DNA of 64,000 bases from Nitrospira defluvii (GCF_905220995.1 NZ_CAJNBJ010000008.1:1-64000); one strand, 5' to 3'; numbered from the stretch's first letter, positions 8,027 through 17,333 are shown. A program made the numbers and translations. Notes: a model not told the origin generated them from the letters alone.

Positions 8027-9547
8027 CTATGGTGCTGCCGCGGCTCCCGATAGGACAGCATCACCTCCTGGGGCCTGCTGCCATCCTCCGCCTAGTGCTT
8101 TGTACAGGCTGACCATGTCCGTGAGACGGGCACGTTCGGTTTGAGCGAGTTGCGTTTGCGCTGCCAGCATCGTGCGCTGCGTGTCGAGCACATCCAGGTA
8201 GTTTACCAGGCCCTTGCGATATCGGACCTCCGCCAGACCCACGGCGGCATCGGCTGCCGCTGTTTGTTCGCGCTGGCGCGTTAACTGCTCTGTGCGGGTG
8301 TGGATCGAGACCAGGAGATCTGCGACTTCGCGAAACGCCAGGAGAATGGTCTGCTGATAGCCCTCCAACAATTGTTGATAGCGTGACTCAGCGGCGTCCA
8401 GTCGCGCCACGTTGGTGCCGCCGAGAAAGATGGGCAAGGTCACCGAGGGGCCGATGCTGAAGTTCGCGCTGTTGCCCGTGAACCAGTTGGCGAACTCCGC
8501 GCTTTGGAGTCCTCCCTGGCCGGTAATGGACAGAGTGGGGAAGAAGTAGGCGCGTGCCTGTCCGATGCGGGCATTGGCAGCTTTGAGCGCAGCTTCAGCC
8601 TGCAAGATGTCGGGCCGTCGTTCGAGCAAGTGCGACGGGAGCCCGACCGGAATGTCCGGCTGGATGACAACCTTTCGCAGTGGCGTTTGTGGAAGCGTCA
8701 ACGTTCCCGGTGCAGCCCCGGTCAGGACTTCCAGACGGTGCACCTCAACGGCTCGCAAGCGAATCACGTCTGGAATTTGTCCCGCGCTTTCGGCGACCAG
8801 CACTTCCGTCCGTTTCACGTCCAGGTCGGATGCCAACCCGACGGAGGCTCGCTTGCGGATAATGTCCAGGGAATCACGCCGCAGTGCCAGTGTTCGCTGG
8901 GCGATCTCGATCTGCTCATCCAATTCCCGGATGCGAAAATACGACTGCCCCACGTCGCCAATCAGTGTGAGGGCGATGGCCCGGGCATCCTGTTCGATGG
9001 CCTGCGCATCGGCGGAGGCCGCTTCCATCCCTCGACGGATTCGTCCCCAGAGATCCAGCTCCCAACGCAGATCGGCCGCCCCGTTCCACAGGTCGAAACT
9101 GCTGCCCGGCTTGGCAAAGACCTGCGGCCCCGGTTGCTGTCCGGTGGCCAATCCTAACCCAGCCAGCGTGTTCTTAGAGACGGAAATATTTGTGTAGCTG
9201 CCTTGAACGTTGAGTTGCGGGTAGAGTCCGGCCCCGGCGGTGGTCACGGCTGCGCGACCCTCGATCACCCGAGATACGGCCCGCCGCACGTCATGGTTCT
9301 GGGCGAGCGCGCGCTCGATGAACTGCGTGAGCTCCTCGTTACGAAATGCCTGCCACCAGTCGGCGCTTGGTGGTTTGTCGGAGTTGGTACCCGCTATGGA
9401 GCCGGAGCTCATATCGGTCCAGTCAGCGGGGGCGGCGATCGGCGGGCGTGTATAGGGCTGGCCTTGCAGGCAGCCAGTGACGGAGAGGGTGAGGAGACCC
9501 GTCACCAACAACCCTGCGCGTTGTGGCAGTAAGCGTACCCGGTTCAT
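8027..9547 (-). CDS. Outer-membrane efflux lipoprotein, NodT/TolC family
   Basis: A 506-residue outer-membrane factor. It has a lipoprotein signal with the lipobox LSVTGC at residue 26, a Pro-rich mature N-terminus (YTRPPI) typical of NodT-type proteins, and two long coiled-coil repeats with the usual family pattern (WWQAFRNEEL, RRPDILQAEAALKAANA, YRKGLVNYLDVLDTQ). It would form the trimeric exit duct for the exporter encoded just upstream. Its ATG overlaps the stop of the membrane-fusion gene, so translation is probably coupled. Confidence 0.93.
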   Translation of the reverse strand: MNRVRLLPQRAGLLVTGLLTLSVTGCLQGQPYTRPPIAAPADWTDMSSGSIAGTNSDKPPSADWWQAFRNEELTQFIERALAQNHDVRRAVSRVIEGRAAVTTAGAGLYPQLNVQGSYTNISVSKNTLAGLGLATGQQPGPQVFAKPGSSFDLWNGAADLRWELDLWGRIRRGMEAASADAQAIEQDARAIALTLIGDVGQSYFRIRELDEQIEIAQRTLALRRDSLDIIRKRASVGLASDLDVKRTEVLVAESAGQIPDVIRLRAVEVHRLEVLTGAAPGTLTLPQTPLRKVVIQPDIPVGLPSHLLERRPDILQAEAALKAANARIGQARAYFFPTLSITGQGGLQSAEFANWFTGNSANFSIGPSVTLPIFLGGTNVARLDAAESRYQQLLEGYQQTILLAFREVADLLVSIHTRTEQLTRQREQTAAADAAVGLAEVRYRKGLVNYLDVLDTQRTMLAAQTQLAQTERARLTDMVSLYKALGGGWQQAPGGDAVLSGAAAAP

Positions 9548-10512
9548 TGTGGCGACTCCACGGCCGGTCCTTCAGTGGCGGGTTCGCGCTCGATAAACAC
9601 ATCAACTTGCTGCCCGGTATAGACTGGAAACGCCGGGCGTTCAAATCGATAGATGATTTGAAGGACTCGCGTATCCACTCGCTCGGTGTTTTCTCCGGTC
9701 AGCGACTTCTTCGGGACGATGTAGGGTTCGATCCGCACGAATGTCAGGGGGATCGGCTTGGCGGTATTGCCTTTCGGGTAGGCCACGGCGGGCCGATGTG
9801 GAGCCACGAGCGGAGCATTGATTTCATCGACCTCGGCGCGAACCTGGAGTTGTTGCATGTCTCCCAGCAACATCAGTGGTTCGCTCGCGCCGATCGTGAG
9901 GGCGAATTCACCGGCTCGGACATTCACCTGGAGAATCGTGCCGGCGCGCGGTGCGCGTACTGTGAGCCGATCGAGCAACATCTGTGTTTCGTCCCGCTGT
10001 GCAATGACCTGTTTCAAGGCCGCTTCGTGGCGAGTCATCGTGCGTTTGGCCATTTCGAGGGCGTACCAGGTGCGTTTGATATCGTCATCACTGACGGCCC
10101 TGCTGTCCCCCACCGCTTTCAGCCGCTTGAGTTGGGTGTTGAGGTCGCCGATGCGGTAGGTCTGTTCCTCGACCTGCGCTTCCGCCGGGGGAATGGCGGC
10201 TTGGCGAGCCACGAGTTGCGCGCGAAGATCTCGATCATCCAGTTGAAGGAGCGGGTCACCTTCACGCACTGGGTCCCCGACGGCGACGAACACTTGTGTG
10301 ACGAGCCCGGCCGCGGGGGGACCAATGCGCACGTTTTCGTTTGCGGCTTCGATAATGCCGCTCGCGGCCACGGTCGTTTCGAAGGGAGAGCGGGGTGGCG
10401 CCACGATCGGTGTCGGCATGGGCGCGGTCTTGCCGGCAGTCAGCACACTCCAGGCGGCGAGCGCCGCGCAGGCCAGTGCCAGCCAGACGCTGAAACGATT
10501 GAGAATGCTCAT
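9544..10512 (-). CDS. HlyD/DevB-like periplasmic adaptor
   Basis: A 322-residue membrane-fusion protein anchored by an N-terminal helix (residues 8-25). The biotinyl-lipoyl halves are visible as IGPPAAGLVTQVFVAVGDPV and VRAPRAGTILQVNVRAGE, flanking an alpha-hairpin of about 100 residues; a beta-barrel region follows. It should connect the ABC permease to the outer-membrane factor. It overlaps both neighbours by 4 bases. The short hairpin and the gene order match DevB-type adaptors of DevBCA exporters. Confidence 0.9.
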   Translation of the reverse strand: MSILNRFSVWLALACAALAAWSVLTAGKTAPMPTPIVAPPRSPFETTVAASGIIEAANENVRIGPPAAGLVTQVFVAVGDPVREGDPLLQLDDRDLRAQLVARQAAIPPAEAQVEEQTYRIGDLNTQLKRLKAVGDSRAVSDDDIKRTWYALEMAKRTMTRHEAALKQVIAQRDETQMLLDRLTVRAPRAGTILQVNVRAGEFALTIGASEPLMLLGDMQQLQVRAEVDEINAPLVAPHRPAVAYPKGNTAKPIPLTFVRIEPYIVPKKSLTGENTERVDTRVLQIIYRFERPAFPVYTGQQVDVFIEREPATEGPAVESPQ

Positions 10513-11264
10513 GCCATGGCCTCTTTCTGAATCGGATGGATGCCGACGATGCGGCCGTCCGTGAGTTCGGCCATGCGATCACCAAACTGAAATACGCGAC
10601 TGTCGTGCGTGACGACAATGACGCAACGGTCGGGGGCTCGTCCCACATCACGGATCAACTCCATGATTTTCTGACCGTTGGGCCCGTCGAGGGCAGCCGT
10701 CGGTTCGTCGCAGACCAGCAGTTGTGGATCATTGACCAGGGCCCGTGCGACGGCGACGCGTTGTTGTTGGCCGCCGGACAGGTTTCTGGGCAGAAATTCC
10801 GTGCGGTCGCCGAGTCCGACACGTTCGAGCATCAGCCGTCCCCGCGAGAGTGCCTCTTTCTTCTGAAGGCCATGAATCAGGAGTGGAATCGCGACATTTT
10901 CTGCCGCGGTCAGCGAGGGTAAGAGATTGAACTGTTGAAAGATAAACCCCATGCGCTGGCCACGAAACCGGGTGCGCGCATTGGGTGGCATCTCGGTCAG
11001 TGAGGCACCCAGCACGTCCAGGGTTCCTGCGTCGATGTCGAGAATGCCCGCGATGGCTGAGAGCAAGGTCGTCTTGCCGCCGCCTGATTCCCCCACCAGG
11101 AGGAGCAATTCGCCGAAATACACGTCGAGATCAATGCTTTTGAGTACGGTTACCGTGGTCTCCCCGGAGCCGAACGATTTCACGAGTCCGCGCACCTGCA
11201 CGGCGGCGGTGCTGGGGGGCTCGGTGACAGGGACTTGCGCGTGTGCGTGATCATCCATGGGCAT
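10509..11264 (-). CDS. ABC exporter ATPase, DevA/MacB-like
   Basis: A 251-residue nucleotide-binding protein with Walker A GESGGGKTT, a Q-loop (FIFQQFNLLPSLT), the signature NLSGGQQQRVAVARAL and Walker B LLVCDEPTAALD, followed by a VTHD switch His. These are typical of the LolD/MacB/DevA branch, which drives export through HlyD-type adaptors. The ATG at 11264 overlaps the permease stop (TGATG); an in-frame GTG lies one codon earlier. The N-terminal 20 residues are His/Pro-rich and precede the conserved domain. Confidence 0.93.
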   Translation of the reverse strand: MPMDDHAHAQVPVTEPPSTAAVQVRGLVKSFGSGETTVTVLKSIDLDVYFGELLLLVGESGGGKTTLLSAIAGILDIDAGTLDVLGASLTEMPPNARTRFRGQRMGFIFQQFNLLPSLTAAENVAIPLLIHGLQKKEALSRGRLMLERVGLGDRTEFLPRNLSGGQQQRVAVARALVNDPQLLVCDEPTAALDGPNGQKIMELIRDVGRAPDRCVIVVTHDSRVFQFGDRMAELTDGRIVGIHPIQKEAMA

Positions 11265-12394
11265 CACCGGAACACGATCGCCGGTTCAAGGCGTGCGAGT
11301 TTGACGATACTGATCAAGGCAGAGCAGGTGCAGATGCCGAGGAGCGCGATCAGCACGACAAGGAGCAACTGCCACGTTTCTACAAAGGGAAGCCCGCCGC
11401 CTTTCGCGGATAAAAATCCGAATCCTGTGGCGAGGCCGAGGCCGATGCCATAGCCGGTGAGCCCGACGGTAAAGGCTTGCAGGAGGATCATCCGCGCCAG
11501 CGTGAAGGTGGATGCACCCATGGCCTTCAGCGCCCCGAATTGTTTGAGATTTTCCACGGTAAACAGGTAGAACGTCTGCCCGGCGATGGCCATGCCGACA
11601 ATGAACCCGAGCAGGATGGTCGTGCCGAAGTTGATACCGATACCGGTGTTCTTGAGGACCCAACTGATTGTCTTCCAGCCGAAGTCTTGCGCAGTAAACG
11701 CGCCGAGGCCGGTCTGCGCCTGGATACGCGCCGTCACTTCCGCGTCGGAGACGCCGTCCTTGGCCTTGGCCAACACATACGAAAGGGTGCGACGTTCGCG
11801 TGGCACATACCGGATGGCGCGGTCGTACGTGGTGTACACGACCGGGATGTTTGTGAAGTTTTTTTGCGTCTTGGCGATGGCAACGACGCGGGCCAGCTTG
11901 TCGTTCAACTCGAACACCGTACCGATCGTGATGACCGTGGGACCGCCCATGCGTTCAACGGCCCATTGATCCAACATGACGGCGTCGGGCTGTAAGATGT
12001 CTTCAAACCTCCCTTCGAGGACCTCGGCAGGTCGCCCGATGAGTGTGGAGGCATCCAACCCGGTCAGCGTAATCTGGTGGTAGTCCCCGTTGGACAGCCG
12101 CGCGCGCAGCACCCCCTTATACAACGGCACGGCCCATTCGACTCCGGAGACGCTGCGCACTCGATCGACGGCGGTGTCGGCGATCGGCTTCACCTCGTCG
12201 ACCTGTCCGATGCCGGGGTCCGTGATCCAGAGGGGTACATTGATATTGCTGACGCTTGATTGCGACCACATCATGAGACCCCAGAAGATTGAGCCCTGCT
12301 GCACGATCAGCATCACCGCAAAGGTGAGTCCGCACAACAGCATGAGGTACTTCGCGCGGTCTCCGAAGAGCATCTTAAGCGCCACGTAGTTCAT
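11264..12394 (-). CDS. ABC exporter permease, DevC/FtsX-like
   Basis: A 376-residue permease of the FtsX/DevC type: one N-terminal membrane helix (residues 17-40), a large periplasmic domain (about 45-250) and three C-terminal helices. The conserved stretch ENLKQFGALKAMGAST lies before the third helix. DevC proteins work with DevA and DevB to export glycolipids or other amphiphiles. The ATG at 12394 overlaps the upstream stop (ATGA). A longer open frame up to 12982 reads through the preceding gene in another frame and is rejected. Confidence 0.88.
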   Translation of the reverse strand: MNYVALKMLFGDRAKYLMLLCGLTFAVMLIVQQGSIFWGLMMWSQSSVSNINVPLWITDPGIGQVDEVKPIADTAVDRVRSVSGVEWAVPLYKGVLRARLSNGDYHQITLTGLDASTLIGRPAEVLEGRFEDILQPDAVMLDQWAVERMGGPTVITIGTVFELNDKLARVVAIAKTQKNFTNIPVVYTTYDRAIRYVPRERRTLSYVLAKAKDGVSDAEVTARIQAQTGLGAFTAQDFGWKTISWVLKNTGIGINFGTTILLGFIVGMAIAGQTFYLFTVENLKQFGALKAMGASTFTLARMILLQAFTVGLTGYGIGLGLATGFGFLSAKGGGLPFVETWQLLLVVLIALLGICTCSALISIVKLARLEPAIVFR

Positions 12395-12972
12395 GCGTGC
12401 TCCTCGCCGTCCTGGTGGTCCAGCGTATAGGCGACGACGCGCGGTGGCTGAGGAAGTTTCACTTGATCGTGACGGTGGAAGAAGAGAGTGCAAATTCTTG
12501 CGATCGGGCATCCCCGGTGCAGGGCGATGGTCCAGAAGCGCCGCACATGCTGCCCGTTGGGTTGTTGCTCTTCGTCCATGAGGCGCAATGGGCCGGGGAA
12601 CGCATTGGTGAAGGTGATGTCCCTCGCAGCCAGTCTTTCGTCCAGTCCTTCCGTCAGAAAGTCCAGAATGTCGCCGCACCAGGAGAACCGTCGGCCATCC
12701 CGACTGGCTTCGCCCGACGCAAGCAACTTGCTCTGCCGCTCGACCACATAGGCCTGGATCTCGTCGCCCAGTGATTGCGGAGTCGGGGCCAGCGTACTTG
12801 GTTTCATGTAGGAGAATACGAGCAGGGACGATGCCAGAATTAGAAGGGGAACGATCTGCGTGATTGAACGCGTTGATTTGTTTGAAGAACTGTGCTTCGC
12901 GTAGGGAATGTTGCGCGCAGGCGGGAAGAGGGAGTTGCCGAAATGTTGGCAGATGAAGGGAAACGCGCCCAT
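12391..12972 (-). CDS. Unknown single-pass membrane protein at the head of the exporter genes
   Basis: A 193-residue protein I do not recognise. It has one hydrophobic helix (about residues 38-54, IVPLLILASSLLVF) and then a mostly soluble domain with several Cys and His (WCGDILDF, LHRGCPIARICTLFFHRH). It ends in a 4-base overlap with the DevC-like permease and starts 10 bases after the activator stop, so it belongs to the exporter operon. No ribosome site is seen; instead a 14-bp palindrome that also covers the activator's start region spans its ATG. It may be an accessory subunit or substrate-binding component; that is inference. Confidence 0.65.
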   Translation of the reverse strand: MGAFPFICQHFGNSLFPPARNIPYAKHSSSNKSTRSITQIVPLLILASSLLVFSYMKPSTLAPTPQSLGDEIQAYVVERQSKLLASGEASRDGRRFSWCGDILDFLTEGLDERLAARDITFTNAFPGPLRLMDEEQQPNGQHVRRFWTIALHRGCPIARICTLFFHRHDQVKLPQPPRVVAYTLDHQDGEEHA

Positions 12973-12980
12973 ATGTGGGC
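12967..12980. repeat. 14-bp palindrome, copy 1 (operon side)
   Basis: GCCCATATGTGGGC: 5-bp arms with a 4-base centre, followed by ACT. Exactly the same 17 bases occur at 15020-15036. This copy overlaps the ATG of the 193-residue membrane protein, just after the activator gene. Candidate operator or upstream activating site. Confidence 0.5.
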
Positions 12981-12982
12981 AC

Positions 12983-15058
12983 TCAATGCTTCTTTTGCGG
13001 AGGGCGGGTGATCGCCAGCTTTTTCATGCGGTGCTGAAGGGTTGACCGCTTCATGCCTAAGTGCTCAGCCGCGCCCTGTTTGCCGGCCAGGACCCAATTG
13101 GTTCGAATCAGCGTATCAAGGATGTGCGCCCGCTCGGCTTCCGCCAGTGTGCGTGGGTGGGGGGCGGAGGCATTGGTGCGCCCCAGGCCGTCGAGCTCCT
13201 CGATGGTGATGGTCGAGCCTCGGCTGACGATGACGGCGCGCTCAATGACATGCTCCAGTTCGCGCACATTGCCTGGCCAATCGTAGGCGGACAACGCTTG
13301 TAGTGCGGCGCTGTGAATGCGCGTCACCGGCTTCCGATGCCGCTGACTGTATTTTCTGGCAAAGTGGCGGGCCAGCAGCGGAATATCTTGAAGGCGTTCG
13401 CGCAACGTGGGAAGCCGAATCGGGAACACATTGAGGCGATAGAACAGGTCGGCACGAAAGGTATTGCGTGTGATGGCTTGATCCAGGTCCACGTTGGTGG
13501 CGGCGAGCACGCGTACATCGACCCGGATAGTCTGGGTTCCGCCGACCCGATTGAATTCCTGGGCCTCCAGCACGCGCAGCAGTTTCATTTGCACATCGAT
13601 CGGGAGTTCTCCCACTTCATCCAGGAAAATGGTGCCACCATGGGCGAGCTCAAAGCGTCCCAACTTGCGGGAGGTCGCGCTGGTGAATGCGCCCTTTTCA
13701 TGCCCAAACAGTTCGGATTCGATGAGGGTGGGTGGAAGCGCGGCACAGTTTACCGTGATCAACGCCTTATGCTGACGGGGCGAAAGTCGATGAATGGCTT
13801 GTGCCACCAATTCCTTGCCGGTCCCCGTCTCTCCGGTGATGAGCACAGTGGAATCGGTGGGGGCAACCATCTCGATGGCCCGAAGCGATTTTTGTAACGC
13901 GGGGCTATCACCCACGAGGCTTTTTAGGTCCAGTGAGGCACCCATTTCCTCCCGCAGGTAGACGTTTTCCTGTTCCAATTGGTCTTTGAGCTGGCGAATC
14001 TCGTCGTAGGCCGAAAGATTCGTGATCGCGTGGGACAGGTGGAAGCCGATCTGCTCCGTCAGGGCCAGATCACGTTGAGAGAAGGCGTTTCGCCGCTTGC
14101 TCCCGATCGCGAGAAACCCATAGGGCCTTCCACGGACCAGGAGCGGGCAGAGCATCGCCGAGAAGACGCCGAGGGATTCGAAGTAACGGTGTTCGGCAAA
14201 TCGTTCCTGATTGTGCCCGGTCAGAAGAAGGGGTTTGCCCGTGGCCAGGATTTCCGCCGCCGCCATGTGTTCGAATGGAAACTGTCGCAGGGCTTCTTGG
14301 TCGATGTCGACACCCTCGCAGGCCACGATGTCAAACCAGCGATTGTGAGTTTCACCGACGAACCGCACCAGCCCGATCACGTCATGGTGAATGACGTCGC
14401 GGAGAATCGGCTGAATCGAATAGATCAGATTGTCGAGGGTGATGGCGCCGAGCACAACCTGACTATTGATGGCGACCAGGGTGTCACGCTCTTCTGCCGC
14501 CAAAACGGCGGTGAGGACCGGGGCAATATGCTGGCCGAACACCTCAAGGAAACCCCTGTCCTCCTCGGTAAACGAGTCTGAAGCCTCCAGGGAGACTGCC
14601 ACGATGACCGCTAGCGTCTTGGCCGGCGTGAGGGTGGAAGCGTCCTCAGGCATGATGATCGGTGCCGCCAAGACCGATGAACGCCGGTAGATGCGGGGAT
14701 CAATGGCCTGAGCTTCGGTCCAAGGGGCGTTGCTGAGGTCGTTGGCGAGAATGGCCTGCCCGGCGTGGACCGCCGCTTCCTTGATTGTACCGGCCGCAGG
14801 CAGTTGTGCAATGGGATAGGCGGGGGAGGCGGGGTCTCGAAAGATGTCCGATACCGGCGAAAATGCCGCGGCGGTCTCGCTGTAGAGGTAGAGGCCAATG
14901 GTGGAGCAACCAAGGATCGGCAGGAGTTCGTCCTGGAGGCGTTTATCAAATTGGCGCAGTGTCTTAGTCTGAAGCAGGGCACTCAGGATGTGGAAGCGGT
15001 CACGTGTGTCATACAGGATGCCCATATGTGGGCACTGTACCATGTGACGGTAATCCAT
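12983..15058 (-). CDS. Sigma54-dependent activator, GAF-GAF-AAA+-Fis (FhlA-like)
   Basis: A 691-residue bacterial enhancer-binding protein. Two GAF sensor domains (about residues 25-190 and 200-360) precede an AAA+ domain with Walker A GETGTGKE, a GAFTSA loop in place of the usual GAFTGA, and Walker B GTIFLDEVGEL. A Fis-type helix-turn-helix ends the protein (GAAEHLGMKRSTLQHRMKKL). It would activate sigma54 promoters on binding a small molecule in the GAF domains. Alternative starts are at 15043 and 15025; none has a good ribosome site. The exporter genes follow 10 bases downstream in the same direction, and the palindrome pair brackets this gene, so it probably controls the exporter. Confidence 0.88.
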   Translation of the reverse strand: MDYRHMVQCPHMGILYDTRDRFHILSALLQTKTLRQFDKRLQDELLPILGCSTIGLYLYSETAAAFSPVSDIFRDPASPAYPIAQLPAAGTIKEAAVHAGQAILANDLSNAPWTEAQAIDPRIYRRSSVLAAPIIMPEDASTLTPAKTLAVIVAVSLEASDSFTEEDRGFLEVFGQHIAPVLTAVLAAEERDTLVAINSQVVLGAITLDNLIYSIQPILRDVIHHDVIGLVRFVGETHNRWFDIVACEGVDIDQEALRQFPFEHMAAAEILATGKPLLLTGHNQERFAEHRYFESLGVFSAMLCPLLVRGRPYGFLAIGSKRRNAFSQRDLALTEQIGFHLSHAITNLSAYDEIRQLKDQLEQENVYLREEMGASLDLKSLVGDSPALQKSLRAIEMVAPTDSTVLITGETGTGKELVAQAIHRLSPRQHKALITVNCAALPPTLIESELFGHEKGAFTSATSRKLGRFELAHGGTIFLDEVGELPIDVQMKLLRVLEAQEFNRVGGTQTIRVDVRVLAATNVDLDQAITRNTFRADLFYRLNVFPIRLPTLRERLQDIPLLARHFARKYSQRHRKPVTRIHSAALQALSAYDWPGNVRELEHVIERAVIVSRGSTITIEELDGLGRTNASAPHPRTLAEAERAHILDTLIRTNWVLAGKQGAAEHLGMKRSTLQHRMKKLAITRPPQKKH
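15020..15033. repeat. 14-bp palindrome, copy 2 (activator start)
   Basis: Identical to 12967-12980 (GCCCATATGTGGGC plus ACT). It lies over the third possible start codon of the activator gene. If it is a binding site, it would allow autoregulation. Confidence 0.5.
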
Positions 15059-15087
15059 GAAAAGCGGGCGGCGGTGATGAAGGGAGG

Positions 15088-16551
15088 TTAGGAGACATGT
15101 TCAGTGAGGCGTGATTTCAGTCCGTCGAGGCGTCGTTTATCAAGAGTCACGTAGATGGACTGTTCCTGTGTGACGGTCACCGCACCGGGGGCTTGGCCCT
15201 TGGATTTTTTTACCCATTTGCGCCGAGTATAGATCACGTCGCCCTTGCCGCTTTTCTTGAGATCGCTGTAGAGCAGTGCGAGCGTGGCTGCGTCGCGCAA
15301 CGTTTCGAGCGGCGGCTCTGTTCCCTTTTCCAGACGGACGACAACATGGGAGCCCGGGGTGCCTCGGGCATGGAACCACAGGTCTTCACTCCTCGCCAGA
15401 CCGAATGTCAGTTCATCATTCTCTCGGGCATTGCGTCCGACGAAGATCGGATACCCGTCGGACGACCGAAAGCGCCGAAATGGTCCGCGGCGCGCCTCAT
15501 CCGCCGAGTGCCTCTTGGCGCTGCGTGAGGTGGGGCGTCCTGCCGGTCGTTCAGCATTGCTGGCGGCCACCCAGGTACCCTGTTTGATCACCTCGAGTTC
15601 CGCCTGTATGGGCTGAACCTCCGCTTGGATGGTGGCCAGGCGTGGTGCAATTTCCCGTTGGGCCGATACGAACTTCCGGTACTTCGCAAAGTAGGCATCC
15701 ATGTTGGCCTGCGCTCCTTTGGTCGGATCGAGGGGAATCATCAGCTCAGGCAGTCGTTCGTCGTAATAGTCGATAACGGAGACGCTCGTCATGCCTTTTG
15801 TAATCGACCCGAGATTGGCCTTCAGGAGCTCGCCGTAGCGTGCATAGGGTTCGTACCGTCCAGCCTGTTCGAGATCGCGCCGGAGTGCGTCTGCGCGGCG
15901 CAGCAGCTTCTTGAGATTCTTGCGAAGTGCCGACTCCCGCTCCCGAACCTGGGTCAGGCGGGAGAGCTCTGCTTCCCGTTCTCGATAGCGGGTCTCCAGT
16001 TCAGCTGACAGCGGGAAGGCCTCAGTATCGAGGGGATGGATTATTGCTTGTTCGAGAGGGGCGATCTCCTGCGAGGCAATACGTGCAAGAGGAGTGCTGG
16101 GAACCTCGTATGGCTGGTTCAGTCGTTCTTTGTGCTGGCGAAGGGTCGCCAACACCCGGCCTTCCTCATCGAGCAAGAGAAGGTTGGCGTTGCGGCTGAA
16201 TAATTCCGCGACCAGCGACACCGGTCCGCTTCGACTTGTCAGGTCAAGACGGATGATTCGGTCCCCGGGAACATGATGAAGGCCATCGATGCGCGCGCCT
16301 TGAATCCGCGCCCGGAGAAGTTGGCAGAACGCCGGCGGGCTAGGCGGGTTGGGAAGTGCGCGCTCTACAAGGTGCATGCGGGCGGTGCCATCGTGCACCG
16401 AACATAGCAGCCTGCGAGTATGCCCAGGGACACGAATTTCGAGGATGAGGCAATCGGGCAGCGGTTGGGAGATTTTCTGGATCCAGCCTTCGGCGAGGGC
16501 TGGATCCAGCTCCTGAATAATAGAACCAATTTCTGTCGCAGAGAGAGACAT
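15088..16551 (-). CDS. NFACT-family protein (RqcH/FbpA/Tae2-like)
   Basis: A 487-residue NFACT protein. The N-terminal NFACT-N domain (about 1-190) starts MSLSATEIGSIIQEL; a long coiled coil occupies about 195-370 and includes the family motif in GAQANMDAYFAKYRK. The C-terminal NFACT-R domain shows GYPIFVGRNARENDELTF and DLWFHARGTPGSHVVVR. In bacteria RqcH works in ribosome-associated quality control, adding alanine tails to stalled chains. The ATG at 16551 matches family N-termini; the longer frame upstream does not. No ribosome site is obvious. The activator gene follows after 29 bases on the same strand. Confidence 0.9.
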   Translation of the reverse strand: MSLSATEIGSIIQELDPALAEGWIQKISQPLPDCLILEIRVPGHTRRLLCSVHDGTARMHLVERALPNPPSPPAFCQLLRARIQGARIDGLHHVPGDRIIRLDLTSRSGPVSLVAELFSRNANLLLLDEEGRVLATLRQHKERLNQPYEVPSTPLARIASQEIAPLEQAIIHPLDTEAFPLSAELETRYREREAELSRLTQVRERESALRKNLKKLLRRADALRRDLEQAGRYEPYARYGELLKANLGSITKGMTSVSVIDYYDERLPELMIPLDPTKGAQANMDAYFAKYRKFVSAQREIAPRLATIQAEVQPIQAELEVIKQGTWVAASNAERPAGRPTSRSAKRHSADEARRGPFRRFRSSDGYPIFVGRNARENDELTFGLARSEDLWFHARGTPGSHVVVRLEKGTEPPLETLRDAATLALLYSDLKKSGKGDVIYTRRKWVKKSKGQAPGAVTVTQEQSIYVTLDKRRLDGLKSRLTEHVS

Positions 16552-16872
16552 TATTTGTATGCCAGACCAACTACCCAGCGATCGCTCGGGTGTCCTATCC
16601 TGTACGCCCTGCCGGTCTCCGTTCGATTGAGAGTCACTGTAGCCGATTGTACCCATTTCTGTCCCATGGGACCAATTCGTACACAGACACAGGCATCAGG
16701 GGCACTGTTGGAGCATGTCGCCATCCTGCGGTAGCCGCCCGGGATGCACATGATGCCGACGAATCCATGGCATTCGGCTTGCTTGTATGTCTGTAGCGAC
16801 TGTCGAATGCCTCGTCGGCAACAGATCCTTTGGTGCTCCGAGGGGCCACATTGTCTCCGAAGGGAGGGACCC
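16552..16872. other. Intergenic region between divergent genes
   Basis: 320 bases separating the leftward NFACT gene from the rightward zinc-ribbon gene; promoters for both should lie here. I see no convincing open frame. The one clear element is a perfect 12-bp palindrome, GTCCCATGGGAC, at 16661-16672. Confidence 0.5.
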
Positions 16873-17100
16873 ATGACGTGCACGCGATGTGAAGGGTTGA
16901 TGGTGAAGGATGACTTGATCGATCTGCAGGAGAGTTTTCATCCCATGCGGCTGCAAGGACATCGGTGCCTGAGTTGCGGCAACATTGTCGATACCCTGAT
17001 TCAGCGTCATAGAATGGTCCAGAATTCCCATCTTCGTCCTGTTCCTGCTTCCGCGCCGGAGAAGCCCTTCCTCTTCGATCTCATCAAGCTCACGGCGTAG
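16873..17100 (+). CDS. Small zinc-ribbon protein
   Basis: A 75-residue protein with two CxxC knuckles, CTRC near the N-terminus (residues 3-6) and CLSC about 32 residues later, which should bind one zinc. Segments GLMVKDD and GHRCLSCGNIVD resemble small zinc-ribbon proteins of unknown role that are common in Nitrospirota and Deltaproteobacteria. AGGGAGG six bases before the ATG at 16873 fixes the start; the longer frame in the same phase has no ribosome site. The following gene, 233 bases on, encodes an HExxH protein. Function unknown; nucleic-acid or protein binding are the usual roles for such ribbons. Confidence 0.75.
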   Translation: MTCTRCEGLMVKDDLIDLQESFHPMRLQGHRCLSCGNIVDTLIQRHRMVQNSHLRPVPASAPEKPFLFDLIKLTA

Positions 17101-17333
17101 GAGACTCCCCTGCGGGGCGATGCTCTGTGCCTCGCGGGGGGATTCATCCAGCTGTTCTTGTGTTTCCACTCAACTCCGCAGCTCCGCCCAGGGCATTAGC
17201 CTGCTCTGTTCGTCCCCATTCCACCTCACCCCAGGTACCATGTTCCCCTCCGTAGGTCGTCGGCTTGTCAGTCTGCACACACTCGCGTACAGTGCGCGCG
17301 GAAAGAAAACCGGCTGAGGAGTATTGCGCGGCG

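Noticed and set aside
9523-10530. 335-codon plus-strand open frame opposite the HlyD-like adaptor gene
   Set aside because: The minus strand holds a clear adaptor with lipoyl motifs. The plus-strand translation has no family pattern or ribosome site. It is an antisense shadow of GC-rich coding DNA.
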